The notes under the pieces were generated by a model, which searched no databases, had not been told where the DNA came from, and saw only the letters and a list, made by a program, of their open reading frames with translations. A DNA stretch of 39,898 nt from Candidatus Obscuribacterales bacterium (GTDB lineage Bacteria > Cyanobacteriota > Vampirovibrionia > Obscuribacterales > Obscuribacteraceae), in assembly GCA_019746975.1 (NCBI GenBank), contig JAIERK010000137.1, forward strand, positions 1 to 39,898, read 5' to 3'. How positions within the stretch are numbered: the first letter of the stretch is position 1; the number at the start of each line of letters is the position of its first letter. The translations under genes were made by a program, and so were the position numbers. Below are positions 1 through 8,688 of the stretch, piece after piece.

Positions 1-2
1 AG

Positions 3-160
3 CGGTCAGGGCTCGCTCGGTACCAGCGCTGGCGGTCCCAATGCCTGGGCGGTCGAGTTGATTCCAGATACTCTAGGCAACCGGTCGGGGCTTGCTCGGT
101 GCCGCGAGGCGCTGGCGGTCCCAGTCCTTTGCGGTTGAGCTGTTACATGGGCAACCAGTT
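3..160. repeat. Two degenerate tandem copies of a ~79-bp intergenic repeat
   Basis: Copy 1 begins near 3 and copy 2 near 82. Both run through the same series of blocks: CGGTC(A/G)GGGCT(C/T)GCTCGGT, then GCGCTGGCGGTCCCA or a close match, then GCGGT(C/T)GAG, then GGCAACC. The spacing of about 79 bp is kept, with scattered substitutions and a few small indels. A third copy may start near 153, where AACCAGTTGAGGCGG begins, but it decays quickly. The array reaches the left edge, so it may continue outside the window. No convincing gene overlaps it. The rest of the stretch up to lysC at 448 shows no clear gene or riboswitch; a TTGACA at about 267 has no well-spaced -10 box. Confidence 0.6.
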
Positions 161-447
161 GAGGCGGCCATCTCACAACCGTGCTGTTCACGATCGGTTG
201 TTGTTCGCAACACTAGCGGCGCTTTTACCTGGCTCCGGTTAAAATTGGTTTGATCGAACGCCCCTTCTTGACAGCGTCCGATTCCGCCGCGAGTACGATG
301 CTTTCACGTGAGTTACTCCAACGAACATTGGTGTTGCCGTCAGGCCATCCACGTAACGGCGCCAGCTGACGAATGCGTGCAGAAATGCGGATGACGATAG
401 GAATGTGCTTGATCGGTACTGGAGTATCCCAGGGAGACTAATCTTTT

Positions 448-1803
448 ATGCTCGTTATGAAATTCGGTGGGACGTCCGTGGGGTCGCCCGAGCGGTTCTT
501 AGCCGTGACGGAGATCATCAGGAACACGAAAAAACAGGACGGTGCACCGATCGTCGTAGTCTCAGCCATGTCTGGTGTTACAGACATGCTGATCGAAGCG
601 GCTCAACTTGCCAAAGAGCGAGATCTCGACGGTGCGCTCGACATGCTGGACAGGCTACACGAGCGGCACAAGGACACGATTTATATTTTGTTCCAACAGT
701 CATCCATAGTCGATGAGCTGATTGAAGAAATCGAGAGCCACCTGAACAAGCTCGATATTATTCTCCGCGGCGTGAGCTATCTGGGCGAACTTACAAAACG
801 CTCTCTTGATGCCATATCCTGCTTTGGAGAGATTCTCTCCAGCCTTATTCTGGCAACTCTACTCGAGAAAAAAGGGATTGAGTCTCGCTGGCTAGACGCT
901 CGATCATTTCTAATTACGGATAACGTTTTTGGCAAGGCTAATCCGCTCTGGGAGACGACCACGGCCAAAGCGCAAGGTGCCATACTTCCAGAGCTTGCCG
1001 ACGACAGAGTAGTTGTCACTCAGGGCTTCATCGGCTCCACCGCCAACGGTATCACGACTACGTTGGGTCGAGGCGGCTCCGACTACAGTGCTGCGATCAT
1101 CGGCGTTGCGTGCGAAGTGTCTGAGATTCAGATATGGACGGATGTGGACGGAATGATGACCGCAGATCCTCGAGTAGTGCCGGAAGCGAAGGTACTATCG
1201 ACGGTATCATTCCAGGCAGCTTCCGAACTGGCATATTTCGGTGCCAAAGTCTTGCACCCGCTAACTATCAAGCCTGCAGTAGAGAAAGAGATCCCCGTGA
1301 GGATCCTGAATACTACCAGGCCGGATTTTACCGGCACCGTAATTACCGGCGAAGATGCTGCCCAACCCATCTATGCAATCGCCTCCAAGAAAGGCATCTC
1401 AGCGCTATTTTTCAGCTCGCTCAACATGCTGATGTCGCATGGATTTCTCGCCAAAGTTTTTTCTGTTTTCGACAAATTCAGAACTCCGATCGATCTGATC
1501 GCCACGTCAGAAGTCTCAGTATCGGTCACGATAGACAACAAAGATCATATCGACAATATTGTTGAAAGCCTGGACGAACTTTGTGATGTGCGAGTCATGC
1601 ATGATGTAGCGATTATATCGATAGTCGGCACACGGTTCAGGGATCAAAGCGGTATTGCGGGTCAAGTCTTTGAGTGCCTGAAGAACATAAATGTGATCAT
1701 GATCTCCGGTGGTGCCTCTGACATCACGCTAAGTTTCGTCGTCAGCGGCGCAGATGCCGACAAATCCGTAAAGCTTCTGCACAAGCAGCTCTTCAAGGAC
1801 TAG
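448..1803 (+). CDS. lysC: Aspartate kinase
   Basis: The product phosphorylates L-aspartate to 4-phospho-L-aspartate, the first step toward lysine, threonine, methionine and diaminopimelate. It acts in the cytosol. The 451-aa protein opens with the amino-acid kinase signature MKFGGTSVGS (residues 4-13) and has the VVVSAMSGVTD motif near residue 40. The kinase domain fills about the first 290 residues. Two ACT-type regulatory regions follow, from about 310 to the end, and contain ISIVGTRFRDQSGIAGQVF. This suggests allosteric control by an end product such as lysine or threonine, although the effector cannot be read from sequence. Its length resembles the ~450-aa LysC class rather than the ~600-aa four-ACT enzyme usual in photosynthetic cyanobacteria. 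AGGGAGA about ten bases upstream supports this ATG. It converges with the methyltransferase gene, with only five bases between stops. Confidence 0.95.
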   Translation: MLVMKFGGTSVGSPERFLAVTEIIRNTKKQDGAPIVVVSAMSGVTDMLIEAAQLAKERDLDGALDMLDRLHERHKDTIYILFQQSSIVDELIEEIESHLNKLDIILRGVSYLGELTKRSLDAISCFGEILSSLILATLLEKKGIESRWLDARSFLITDNVFGKANPLWETTTAKAQGAILPELADDRVVVTQGFIGSTANGITTTLGRGGSDYSAAIIGVACEVSEIQIWTDVDGMMTADPRVVPEAKVLSTVSFQAASELAYFGAKVLHPLTIKPAVEKEIPVRILNTTRPDFTGTVITGEDAAQPIYAIASKKGISALFFSSLNMLMSHGFLAKVFSVFDKFRTPIDLIATSEVSVSVTIDNKDHIDNIVESLDELCDVRVMHDVAIISIVGTRFRDQSGIAGQVFECLKNINVIMISGGASDITLSFVVSGADADKSVKLLHKQLFKD

Positions 1804-1808
1804 TTTTT

Positions 1809-2498
1809 CTAAACCCGCAAAATGCGCATAACCATTTTGTCGTCGATAAAGAAAGCAGGCTTCTCTCTTTCGTAGTGGATCTTGAAATACGATTGCACAT
1901 TCGGCGAGGCCTGCTCGAATGCCTCATAAATCAATTCCTTTTCGCGCTCCGATAAAGGCGAGTGTCCCAACCATTTGCTGATGTCGGTAGACTCTTTAGC
2001 CTCTCGCGTTCGGACAATTTTGAGTCCGGCGACCGCACACATTTCTCTCCACTCATCCAGTGTATGAACCGTCGTAAATGTCGAGTCGCGCAATCGGCCG
2101 ATTTTCTCAATGAAGTGGCGATACTCGCTTACGTCAGGTACGACGCGATCAACGATAATCATCACTCCATCACGTTTTAGAACTCGGCACATCTCCTGAA
2201 GTGCCATCGGAATATCGTCAAAATGGTGAGTAGCAAAACGGCAGGTCACCGCGTCAAAATCTTCATCGGGAAACAACAGCGACTCGACCGGCATAACGAG
2301 AGCCTGCACGTTATTCACCTGAGAGTCTTTGATTTTGTCGCGGCACTTCTCGATAGCATTCGTAGATGAATCCACGGCGACCACTTCGCTCACGTGCGGC
2401 GCGAGAGTGAGAGCGGTATCTCCTCGACCACTGGCAGCATCGAGTACCCGCATCGATTCTGTCGGTTGTAAAAACTCTACAACAATAGACGGGTCCAT
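1809..2498 (-). CDS. Class I SAM-dependent methyltransferase (Methyltransf_11/UbiE-like)
   Basis: This 229-aa protein has a class I Rossmann methyltransferase fold. Motif I, VLDAASGRGDTAL, lies at about residues 19-31, followed by the acidic end of strand 2 (VVAVDSS) and a motif III/post-I segment, FDAVTCRFATHHF, near 82-94. The substrate cannot be told from sequence; small-molecule or quinone-type substrates are common in this family. Its ATG directly follows the queD stop codon with no base between, so the two are almost certainly cotranscribed and probably translationally coupled. The ribosome site AAAGGAA lies inside the end of queD. It ends five bases from the convergent lysC stop. Confidence 0.88.
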   Translation of the reverse strand: MDPSIVVEFLQPTESMRVLDAASGRGDTALTLAPHVSEVVAVDSSTNAIEKCRDKIKDSQVNNVQALVMPVESLLFPDEDFDAVTCRFATHHFDDIPMALQEMCRVLKRDGVMIIVDRVVPDVSEYRHFIEKIGRLRDSTFTTVHTLDEWREMCAVAGLKIVRTREAKESTDISKWLGHSPLSEREKELIYEAFEQASPNVQSYFKIHYEREKPAFFIDDKMVMRILRV

Positions 2499-2909
2499 CT
2501 ATTCATTCCTTTCGCTGTAGCTCGCACTGCAAGAAGGCGTCTCCCAGAGCACCACCTCTGATACCGGATGCCCTTCGCCTTTTGCAAACTCGTAAATCAG
2601 GCGCGCGATATTTTCGGCGGTGGGATGACAATCGAGCAACTTGACAGGATCCCCATGCTGCGCGAGCAGCGCTGCAAAAGGGTCATCTTTGTGCAGTAGC
2701 ATCCGGTGATCCAGCTCGCTGTCGATCCACGGCGAGACTGATTTCTTGAGCAGTGAAAAGTCCGCAACCATCCCTTGCTCGTCCAGAGTGGAGGCGCTAA
2801 GGGTGATTATCACCTTACCATTGTGCCCATGCAAATTTCGGCACTTGCCATCATAATTCATGAGGCGGTGCCCATAGCAAAAGAAAAGCTCTCGGCTGAT
2901 TTTGTGCAT
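2499..2909 (-). CDS. queD: 6-carboxytetrahydropterin synthase (QueD/PTPS family)
   Basis: QueD converts 7,8-dihydroneopterin triphosphate to 6-carboxy-5,6,7,8-tetrahydropterin on the route to queuosine and other 7-deazapurines. The 136-aa T-fold protein shows the family's zinc ligands H14, H27 and H29 (GHRL and LHGHNG), the nucleophile C23 in GKCRNLHGH, the D67-H68 pair in LDHR, and E123 in the ETP motif that anchors the pterin. Length is normal for the family. It lies between the ComM-like ATPase (75 bp upstream) and the methyltransferase (directly abutting), all on the minus strand. No other queuosine genes are in the window. A 6-pyruvoyl-tetrahydropterin synthase role is the main alternative, but the KCxxLHGH context with a single Cys fits QueD. 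Confidence 0.9.
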   Translation of the reverse strand: MHKISRELFFCYGHRLMNYDGKCRNLHGHNGKVIITLSASTLDEQGMVADFSLLKKSVSPWIDSELDHRMLLHKDDPFAALLAQHGDPVKLLDCHPTAENIARLIYEFAKGEGHPVSEVVLWETPSCSASYSERNE

Positions 2910-2984
2910 AAGCTCAACATGATATACGACTTCTGGTCAGCCGGGCAAACTCTTCGGAAGCTCTTAGAGCTCAGACACAGTCAA

Positions 2985-4532
2985 TCATGCTGCAGCACGT
3001 CCTAGAACACGGTATCGAATGGCTTCTGCTAGATGCGTAATTGTTACGGCTTCTGCGTCGTCGAGGTCAGCGATAGTCCGCCCCATCCGCAGGACGCGAT
3101 CGTACGCGCGAGCGGAAAGCCCCAGTCCCGAGATCGAACGAGCAAGGAACCGCCGAGTCTGCTCATCGATTAAACAAACCTTGTTGATCATGTCGTGTGA
3201 AAGTTGCCCGTTGTATGAGAAAGTCGAGTCACGTGCGATATTTCGCGTCAGTTGACGCTGTACTGCGCGTAAAACTCTCAAACGCATGCTCTCTGAACTC
3301 TCCGCCGGGTCCCTCTTGGCCAACTCTTCTTCATTGAGACGGTGGACTTCCACGTGTATGTCGATGCGATCTAGAAGTGGACCAGAGAGGCGAGCCCAGT
3401 AACGATCGGCTTGAGCCGGAGTGCAGACGCAGTATCGGACGGGATCCCCACGATGACCACAGGGGCAAGGATTACAGGCGCCGACCAGAAGGAAAGAAGC
3501 AGGATAAGTCAGGGCCTGAGTTGCCCTGCTTATTGTCACCTTTCGAGTCTCGAGCGGCTGACGCAGATTGTCGAGATGACTTCGGGTGAACTCCGTTAGT
3601 TCATCCAGGAAGAGGATGCCTTGATGACTCAAGGAGATCTCTCCGGGTCGTGGATTCTTCCCACCACCGATGAGACCGGCCACCGATGAGCTGTGGTGAG
3701 GAGAGCGAAAAGGTCTCTGCTTTATCAAGGCCGGACCGTTATTGAGCAGTCCTGCCACGCTGTACAGCTTGGTCAAATCAAGGGATTCTTCAAAAGAGAG
3801 CGGCGGCATGATGCCCGGCAAGCGCTCGGCCAACATAGACTTTCCTGCACCGGGCGGACCGACCATGAGCACGTTGTGCCTGCCTGCAGCGGCTATCTCC
3901 AGAGCACGCCTGGCGCTGCTTTGTCCTTTGACATCGCTGAAATCGGGAAAAGGCACCACATTCGATACCTCGAATTGAAAATCGTGCTGATAGCCACCGT
4001 CGAAAGCGGCTCCATTTTTTACATCTTCCACGATAAGAATTGCCTGGCGCAGGTGACTTACCGGATAGACGGTCAATCCTTTGACCAGGGCGGCCTCCTC
4101 CGCATTTTCATCGGGTACGATGATGCCCGAAGCTCCAGATCTCAAACAGCTCATTGCCAGCGGCAGAACTCCGGACACCGATCGGACAGCGCCATTCAGC
4201 CCGAGCTCACCAATCATCCACAACTTAGATAGATTGTTGACTGGAACAAAGCCACACGACGCCAAAACGCCAACTGCAATCGGCAAATCATAGGACGGTC
4301 CGTCTTTCCTTGTATCGGCCGGCGCCATATTTATCACCCATTTCTTGGCAGGAGGCAATAGATGTCCACATGCTTTGATCGCAGATCTGACGCGGTCCTG
4401 CGACTCCTTCACGGAAGCACCTGGAAGACCGACTATCTGCATCTGTCCTATCCCTCCGCAACAATCAACCTCGACTTCTATTCGATACGAATCAACGCCA
4501 ACCAGTCCACCTGTCAATACGCGTGCGAACAT
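2985..4532 (-). CDS. comM: YifB/ComM family Mg-chelatase-like AAA+ ATPase
   Basis: ComM-family proteins are hexameric AAA+ ATPases. In naturally transformable bacteria ComM acts as a helicase that extends heteroduplex during integration of incoming DNA. The protein starts MFARVLTGG and is 515 aa, the usual family length. An N-terminal ChlI-like domain (about 1-190) contains VGLPGASVKESQDRVRSA. Walker A is GPPGAGKS (225-232) and Walker B is LFLDELTEF (about 308-316). A five-Cys cluster, CNPCPCG...CVC, lies at 353-370, and a Mg_chelatase_C domain follows. The frame stays open 57 codons upstream, but AGGAGG ends seven bases before the ATG at 4532 and the family alignment starts there. It probably leads the comM-queD-methyltransferase unit. 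Competence itself cannot be inferred from this gene alone. Confidence 0.93.
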   Translation of the reverse strand: MFARVLTGGLVGVDSYRIEVEVDCCGGIGQMQIVGLPGASVKESQDRVRSAIKACGHLLPPAKKWVINMAPADTRKDGPSYDLPIAVGVLASCGFVPVNNLSKLWMIGELGLNGAVRSVSGVLPLAMSCLRSGASGIIVPDENAEEAALVKGLTVYPVSHLRQAILIVEDVKNGAAFDGGYQHDFQFEVSNVVPFPDFSDVKGQSSARRALEIAAAGRHNVLMVGPPGAGKSMLAERLPGIMPPLSFEESLDLTKLYSVAGLLNNGPALIKQRPFRSPHHSSSVAGLIGGGKNPRPGEISLSHQGILFLDELTEFTRSHLDNLRQPLETRKVTISRATQALTYPASFLLVGACNPCPCGHRGDPVRYCVCTPAQADRYWARLSGPLLDRIDIHVEVHRLNEEELAKRDPAESSESMRLRVLRAVQRQLTRNIARDSTFSYNGQLSHDMINKVCLIDEQTRRFLARSISGLGLSARAYDRVLRMGRTIADLDDAEAVTITHLAEAIRYRVLGRAAA

Positions 4533-4617
4533 AAATGCACCTCCTGACGACTTGCATTGCCCTCTAGTGTTTATAACGGTTGTTCCAACCCAAAAGTTCA
4601 AATCAGAAGCTTCGGTT

Positions 4618-4646
4618 TTGTTTGAATCAAAATCTAGAGCTACGTT
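4618..4646 (+). promoter_or_regulatory. Candidate sigma70-type promoter for the pseudokinase operon
   Basis: TTGTTT at 4618-4623 and TACGTT at 4641-4646 are separated by exactly 17 bases in the 171-bp divergent gap between the comM-like gene and the first pseudokinase gene. Both boxes are only moderate matches to consensus, so this is tentative. Confidence 0.3.
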
Positions 4647-4703
4647 AGATTCCAGGTGTCTCGACAGGGAATATCTATTGTGTGAACAATGGAGCAAACG
4701 CAA

Positions 4704-5936
4704 ATGTTCGACAAGTGGATAAAACGTTCAAAGGAGCCCAAGCCAAAACTACAGCCCTCGACTTCGAAAATCGAGAAGGCGTCCGGCGCTGAGGCCGCAT
4801 CGACGAATATTACCGCAGTACCGATAGGCAAATCGTCTCCCGTCACGATCAACTTTCAGCGCATCAAGGCTTGCCCGATGTGCAACACGGAGTATTTAAA
4901 CAACAATCTCGTCGTCTGCCCCAAAGACAGGACGATGTTACTCACACCGGAAATCCCAAATGACTGGTTCGACTGGAGAGAAGCTGCCCAATCCTGCCCT
5001 CAGTGCTCGGCGCTGTATTACCACTTCCTCTCTCCGACGTGCCCACGCGACGGCGAAAAATTGGTACCACTCGGGGAAAATCCGTTTGATCCCCCTGTGC
5101 TGGAAGGGCGGTTCAAGCTCATTGGCTTTGTCGAAAAAGGTGACATATTCGAAGAGTACGAAGCGCTCGACCTTGGGACTGACATATCAGTAAGACTAAA
5201 AATAATGGGTCGGCACCTTGGTTGCGACTCGCGCACAGTCACTAACTTCTTTCGCTATTCGCGGCCAGCCGTCGGATTACGACACGACAACATAATCACA
5301 GCCATCACAATCAACTCGACGGAAGAAGGATTGCCATATCTGATTACAGACAACATACCTTCTCGGACGCTGTATCAAGAGTTTCAAAAAGAAAAAGTGT
5401 TCAGCCCTGTCTACACGCGGCTCGTTTTCACCGACTTCCTCAAGGGTATCCAACACGCTCACGATAGTGGTATCGTTCATGGTGCCATCACCATGCATCA
5501 CTTGTTTCTCGAGGGAGACTCCGATCAGCCCAAGGGATACGTAAGCAATTTCGGAATCGCAGAACGACTCTTCCGAGAGCTGGACTGGACGGTAGCTTCA
5601 ACCGACACGCACACGGCAAATGTGTATGGCGATCCAACTGGTATGTGCCCGGAATTTTGCAAGGGAAAAAGACCGACGCCGGCAAGCGACATCTACCAAC
5701 TTGGATGTTGCCTGTACCAGTGCTTGAGTGGTCAGGTTCCATTTGATCGCGAGACGCTGCCCATGATCTTGATTGCTCACATGACAGACCCACCCGACGA
5801 TATCCGCAAGAAGAATCCCCAGATCAGTGCGGGGCTGGCAGCCATAGTCAACAGGTGTCTCAGTAAGGAGCCATCCGACCGTTTTCCGTCGGCACTTGCT
5901 TTGTCTCAGGCGCTTGCAAGTGAGGTTGCGGGGTAA
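4704..5936 (+). CDS. Zinc-ribbon pseudokinase, first of a tandem pair
   Basis: This 410-aa protein combines two N-terminal zinc-ribbon-like knuckles with a degenerate Ser/Thr protein-kinase domain (about 135-405). The knuckles are C57-x2-C60...C72-P-x-D and C98-x2-C101...C113-P-x-D. The VAIK lysine survives as VRLK (K166) and the lobe architecture DIYQLGCCLYQCLSGQVPF is kept. HRD has become HGA (259-261), DFG has become NFG (282-284), and no GxGxxG loop is visible. The catalytic and metal-binding aspartates are therefore lost and phosphotransfer is unlikely; a scaffold, ligand-sensing or allosteric role is inferred. No membrane segment is visible. The ATG at 4704 is preferred over one at 4689 because GGAG lies nine bases before it and the paralogue begins MFSKWF, matching MFDKWI. 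The stop overlaps the next start (TAATG). Confidence 0.85.
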   Translation: MFDKWIKRSKEPKPKLQPSTSKIEKASGAEAASTNITAVPIGKSSPVTINFQRIKACPMCNTEYLNNNLVVCPKDRTMLLTPEIPNDWFDWREAAQSCPQCSALYYHFLSPTCPRDGEKLVPLGENPFDPPVLEGRFKLIGFVEKGDIFEEYEALDLGTDISVRLKIMGRHLGCDSRTVTNFFRYSRPAVGLRHDNIITAITINSTEEGLPYLITDNIPSRTLYQEFQKEKVFSPVYTRLVFTDFLKGIQHAHDSGIVHGAITMHHLFLEGDSDQPKGYVSNFGIAERLFRELDWTVASTDTHTANVYGDPTGMCPEFCKGKRPTPASDIYQLGCCLYQCLSGQVPFDRETLPMILIAHMTDPPDDIRKKNPQISAGLAAIVNRCLSKEPSDRFPSALALSQALASEVAG

Positions 5937-7213
5937 TGTTCTCCAAGTGGTTCCACGCTAAGCAATCCAAGAAAGATGCGAAGCAGAGCGAGCCCAAGCA
6001 GGATCCGTCGCAATCGACGGCACAAATTCCGGCATCGCCATCCGTCGAGGGACCGAAGGAAGACGCGCCAGTTACACAACAGCACCGAGTCTGCACCTAC
6101 TGCGGCGCCGCCTATCGATTTGCTATATTCACCCACTGTCCGCGCGACGGCGAGCCGCTCTCTGACAGCCTGACTAAAGACGACGTCGATCAGCTGCCAT
6201 GGGCGGAGCAAAGCGCGTTTCGCGATATCCGCTACTGTCCGGAATGCGGCGAATTCGCCAGCACTCTAGATGCCACTGAATGTGGTGCGGATCAACAATC
6301 ACTCGTTGCATACGAACCACGTCCAGGTCCTGTCTTACTGAAAAGATTCCAGCTCGTTTCCTTCCTCTTCAGCAACTTGCCTGCTGATATGCACCAGACT
6401 TCGCGCGTCTATAGAACCGACGATGATTCGTCATACCGCAACACGCCGATGGAAGTTTTTCTCGCGACGGATATCGAGAGCAAATCATCGGTGGCAGTGA
6501 AAAAACTGCACTGGGAGGATGAAGCCACAGTCGAGCGATTTCAGACGGTGGCCGCTTCCGTCGCGGGACTAAAGCATGATTACCTGATTTCGGTCGTCGA
6601 AGTCGGATCTCAAAAAGGGTGGAAGCTTATTATGGTGACCGATCATCCCAATGCTCAACCGATGAGCAAGTGGTTGGAAACAGAAAAGAGGCTCAGTGAG
6701 AAAACCGCTATCAAGGTCTTTTTAGAGATATCCGCCGCTCTAGAATTCGTGCATTCACATGGAATCGTCCACGGTGCCCTCAACCTCCACAACTTGCATA
6801 TGGAGCGCTCCTCCGAGAATTTTGTCGGACTGCTGGCCAATTTCGGCGTCGCCGAGCGTATGTTTCAAAACATGCAATGGCAGGGAGTCTCGACTGAGAC
6901 GAATACGGTCAATGTCTTCGGAGATCCAAGCGGAATGTGTCCGGAGTTCTGTAAAGCGCTAAGACCAACCGCGCTCACGGACATTTATCAACTCGGTAGC
7001 GCAATGTATCAGGCGCTTTCCGGCCATCCCCCTTTTCGGCGGCGGACCTGGCCGATGGTGATGATGGCGCATCTCAACGAGCCGCCGGATCCGATTGAAG
7101 AAGTCGAAGTCAGCGAGGCGTTCGCGGCGATAATCATGACCTGTCTCAACAAAAATCCGGACGACCGATTCGCCAGTGCCGGCGCGCTTAAAGACGCACT
7201 GCAGAGCATCTAG
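5936..7213 (+). CDS. Zinc-ribbon pseudokinase, second of a tandem pair
   Basis: This 425-aa paralogue of the upstream gene has the same architecture. Zinc knuckles are C53-x2-C56...C68-P-R-D and C101-x2-C104...C116, followed by a kinase-like domain from about 135. VAVK is intact (K189), but HRD is HGA (279-281) and DFG is NFG (302-304), the same substitutions as its partner. An insertion of about 30 residues sits where the glycine loop should be. The shared stretch VFGDPSGMCPEFCKALRPTA in the activation segment closely matches the partner's, so this region is under constraint although catalysis looks lost. Its ATG shares an A with the upstream TAA, so the pair is translationally coupled and may form a heterodimer (inference). 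Its TAG overlaps the convergent gene's stop in the palindrome CTAG. Confidence 0.85.
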   Translation: MFSKWFHAKQSKKDAKQSEPKQDPSQSTAQIPASPSVEGPKEDAPVTQQHRVCTYCGAAYRFAIFTHCPRDGEPLSDSLTKDDVDQLPWAEQSAFRDIRYCPECGEFASTLDATECGADQQSLVAYEPRPGPVLLKRFQLVSFLFSNLPADMHQTSRVYRTDDDSSYRNTPMEVFLATDIESKSSVAVKKLHWEDEATVERFQTVAASVAGLKHDYLISVVEVGSQKGWKLIMVTDHPNAQPMSKWLETEKRLSEKTAIKVFLEISAALEFVHSHGIVHGALNLHNLHMERSSENFVGLLANFGVAERMFQNMQWQGVSTETNTVNVFGDPSGMCPEFCKALRPTALTDIYQLGSAMYQALSGHPPFRRRTWPMVMMAHLNEPPDPIEEVEVSEAFAAIIMTCLNKNPDDRFASAGALKDALQSI

Positions 7214-8637
7214 AAACTCACACCGCACCGAAGACAAAAAGAGAATTCCGGTTGCTTCGGGGATTTACAGTTAGGACAGTCTCCCTTTGCATTATTCTGC
7301 TTCTGGCTGCTGGAGGTCGATTGAGGCTCCTCTAATGCTCCAGTAAAATCAAAAGTAAAATTCGGAGCTTCGAAGCGCTGATAGGAAAAATCAAAGGAAG
7401 GCTGCGGATAAGGTGTTTGCTGGTATGAGGTTCCTACAGAGTCGCCCAGCGTTTGCATAAATCCTTGAACCTGAGATTCCGTCGCGTTCGCGGGCGGCTC
7501 AGTTGCAGGTGGGCTCGACGGCAAATCCGATTTCTCGGAAGTCACCAGGTCTAATGATTCCGCCCAGAGTGGAGCGGGCGAATGGGAGGGAGCCACCGGT
7601 TCTAATGCAGGTGGAGGTATCTGTAAGGGCGGACGGGGTTGGGCAGGGGGTGCAGGCGGTTGCGCTTGCGTCGCGAAGGAGACCTCGACCGGTTCATGTA
7701 CGTCGATGGTGCCGAACCCGTAAGCCGCAGGTTGCGTTGTTTCCATTGCAGGCACCTGCGTCAAAGGCGGCTCCGGTTGAGCTGTCGACGGACCCTTTTC
7801 AACGGCGGAATCGCTTCGGCCCGTAATCGCGTCGATGGACTTCGTCGTATCGTTGGAGGAAAAAACATCCAGACCAGACGCTGCAACATCCAGACCAGAT
7901 ACCGCAATCTTCGCATCCTTGCTCAATGCCATGTCTGTTCCATCCCCAGATAAAGCGTGGGGAGTCTCAGCTGAGTCAAGAGACGGCGTCTTGAGAAAAC
8001 CATTGGCAAATCGACTGGGAACATTGATTGGCGACTGGCGGAGCGGATCACTCAAGTATCCGTCTTCCCGTTCGCCAGCGCCTTTTAGTGTATTAGCATT
8101 ATTCAGATCGACCCACGAAGCCTGTATCTCGGAAGACTTTGGCAATACCAGGGAACTGCTTTCTTCCAAAGAATCTTCGTCCTGTCGACGCGCAAGAATC
8201 TGTTCGGCTTGACGAACTTTACGTTCAAGCGTGTCCAGCGCATGGACTTCAGTCTGTTGCGCGTCGACCAGCTGCTCCGATTCAGCACTTTGATCATTTT
8301 TCGACTGCAGCAGGTCGAGCGCTCGTTGCTGCCTCTCGGCATACTTCTCGTTGTGGTGAATAGCGGCGATCGTCCCTGCCACAGAGAGAAAAACGTAGCA
8401 TTGAATCGCTACCTGCAGGTTCATCGAGACCAACTGGTAAACCCAGGCACCCATAAGGATTGGTAGGCAGCTTGCACCGGCTGCGTACATTGTTCCGAGA
8501 CCAACGCCCGGAAGCAACAAATTGAGGATCCAAACAGTCAGGATGCTCTTTCGCTCGTTTTGAAAGGCGTCGAAACTCAACCGTCCAATCCCCACCCTGG
8601 ATCCTGCTGATCCTATTCTTCCCCAAGCGAAGAGCAA
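7210..8637 (-). CDS. Membrane-anchored protein with long disordered linker and C-terminal zinc ribbon
   Basis: I do not recognise a named family. The 475-aa product has two or three hydrophobic segments near the N terminus (about 31-52, 56-72 and 77-93). A charged, helical stretch rich in Q, E and R follows (about 95-150), then roughly 300 residues rich in Pro, Ser, Gln and Ala. The last 22 residues form a zinc ribbon, CPNC-x10-CLRC. This layout puts a zinc ribbon on a long flexible tether at the membrane. It converges on the two zinc-ribbon pseudokinases and shares the stop palindrome CTAG with the second. The start is TTG at 8637, preceded by AAGGGA; a GTG 14 codons later (VGIGRL) is a reasonable alternative. 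A small internal repeat encodes SGLDVAASGLDV. Confidence 0.7.
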   Translation of the reverse strand: MLFAWGRIGSAGSRVGIGRLSFDAFQNERKSILTVWILNLLLPGVGLGTMYAAGASCLPILMGAWVYQLVSMNLQVAIQCYVFLSVAGTIAAIHHNEKYAERQQRALDLLQSKNDQSAESEQLVDAQQTEVHALDTLERKVRQAEQILARRQDEDSLEESSSLVLPKSSEIQASWVDLNNANTLKGAGEREDGYLSDPLRQSPINVPSRFANGFLKTPSLDSAETPHALSGDGTDMALSKDAKIAVSGLDVAASGLDVFSSNDTTKSIDAITGRSDSAVEKGPSTAQPEPPLTQVPAMETTQPAAYGFGTIDVHEPVEVSFATQAQPPAPPAQPRPPLQIPPPALEPVAPSHSPAPLWAESLDLVTSEKSDLPSSPPATEPPANATESQVQGFMQTLGDSVGTSYQQTPYPQPSFDFSYQRFEAPNFTFDFTGALEEPQSTSSSQKQNNAKGDCPNCKSPKQPEFSFCLRCGVSF

Positions 8638-8688
8638 GGTGCCATTCCCTTAAGAAATGAATTGCAATCGTTTAATCTCCGTCGCCAA

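Noticed and set aside
200..447. Lysine riboswitch or attenuator upstream of lysC
   Set aside because: No conserved riboswitch core and no terminator-antiterminator pair could be seen in the leader.
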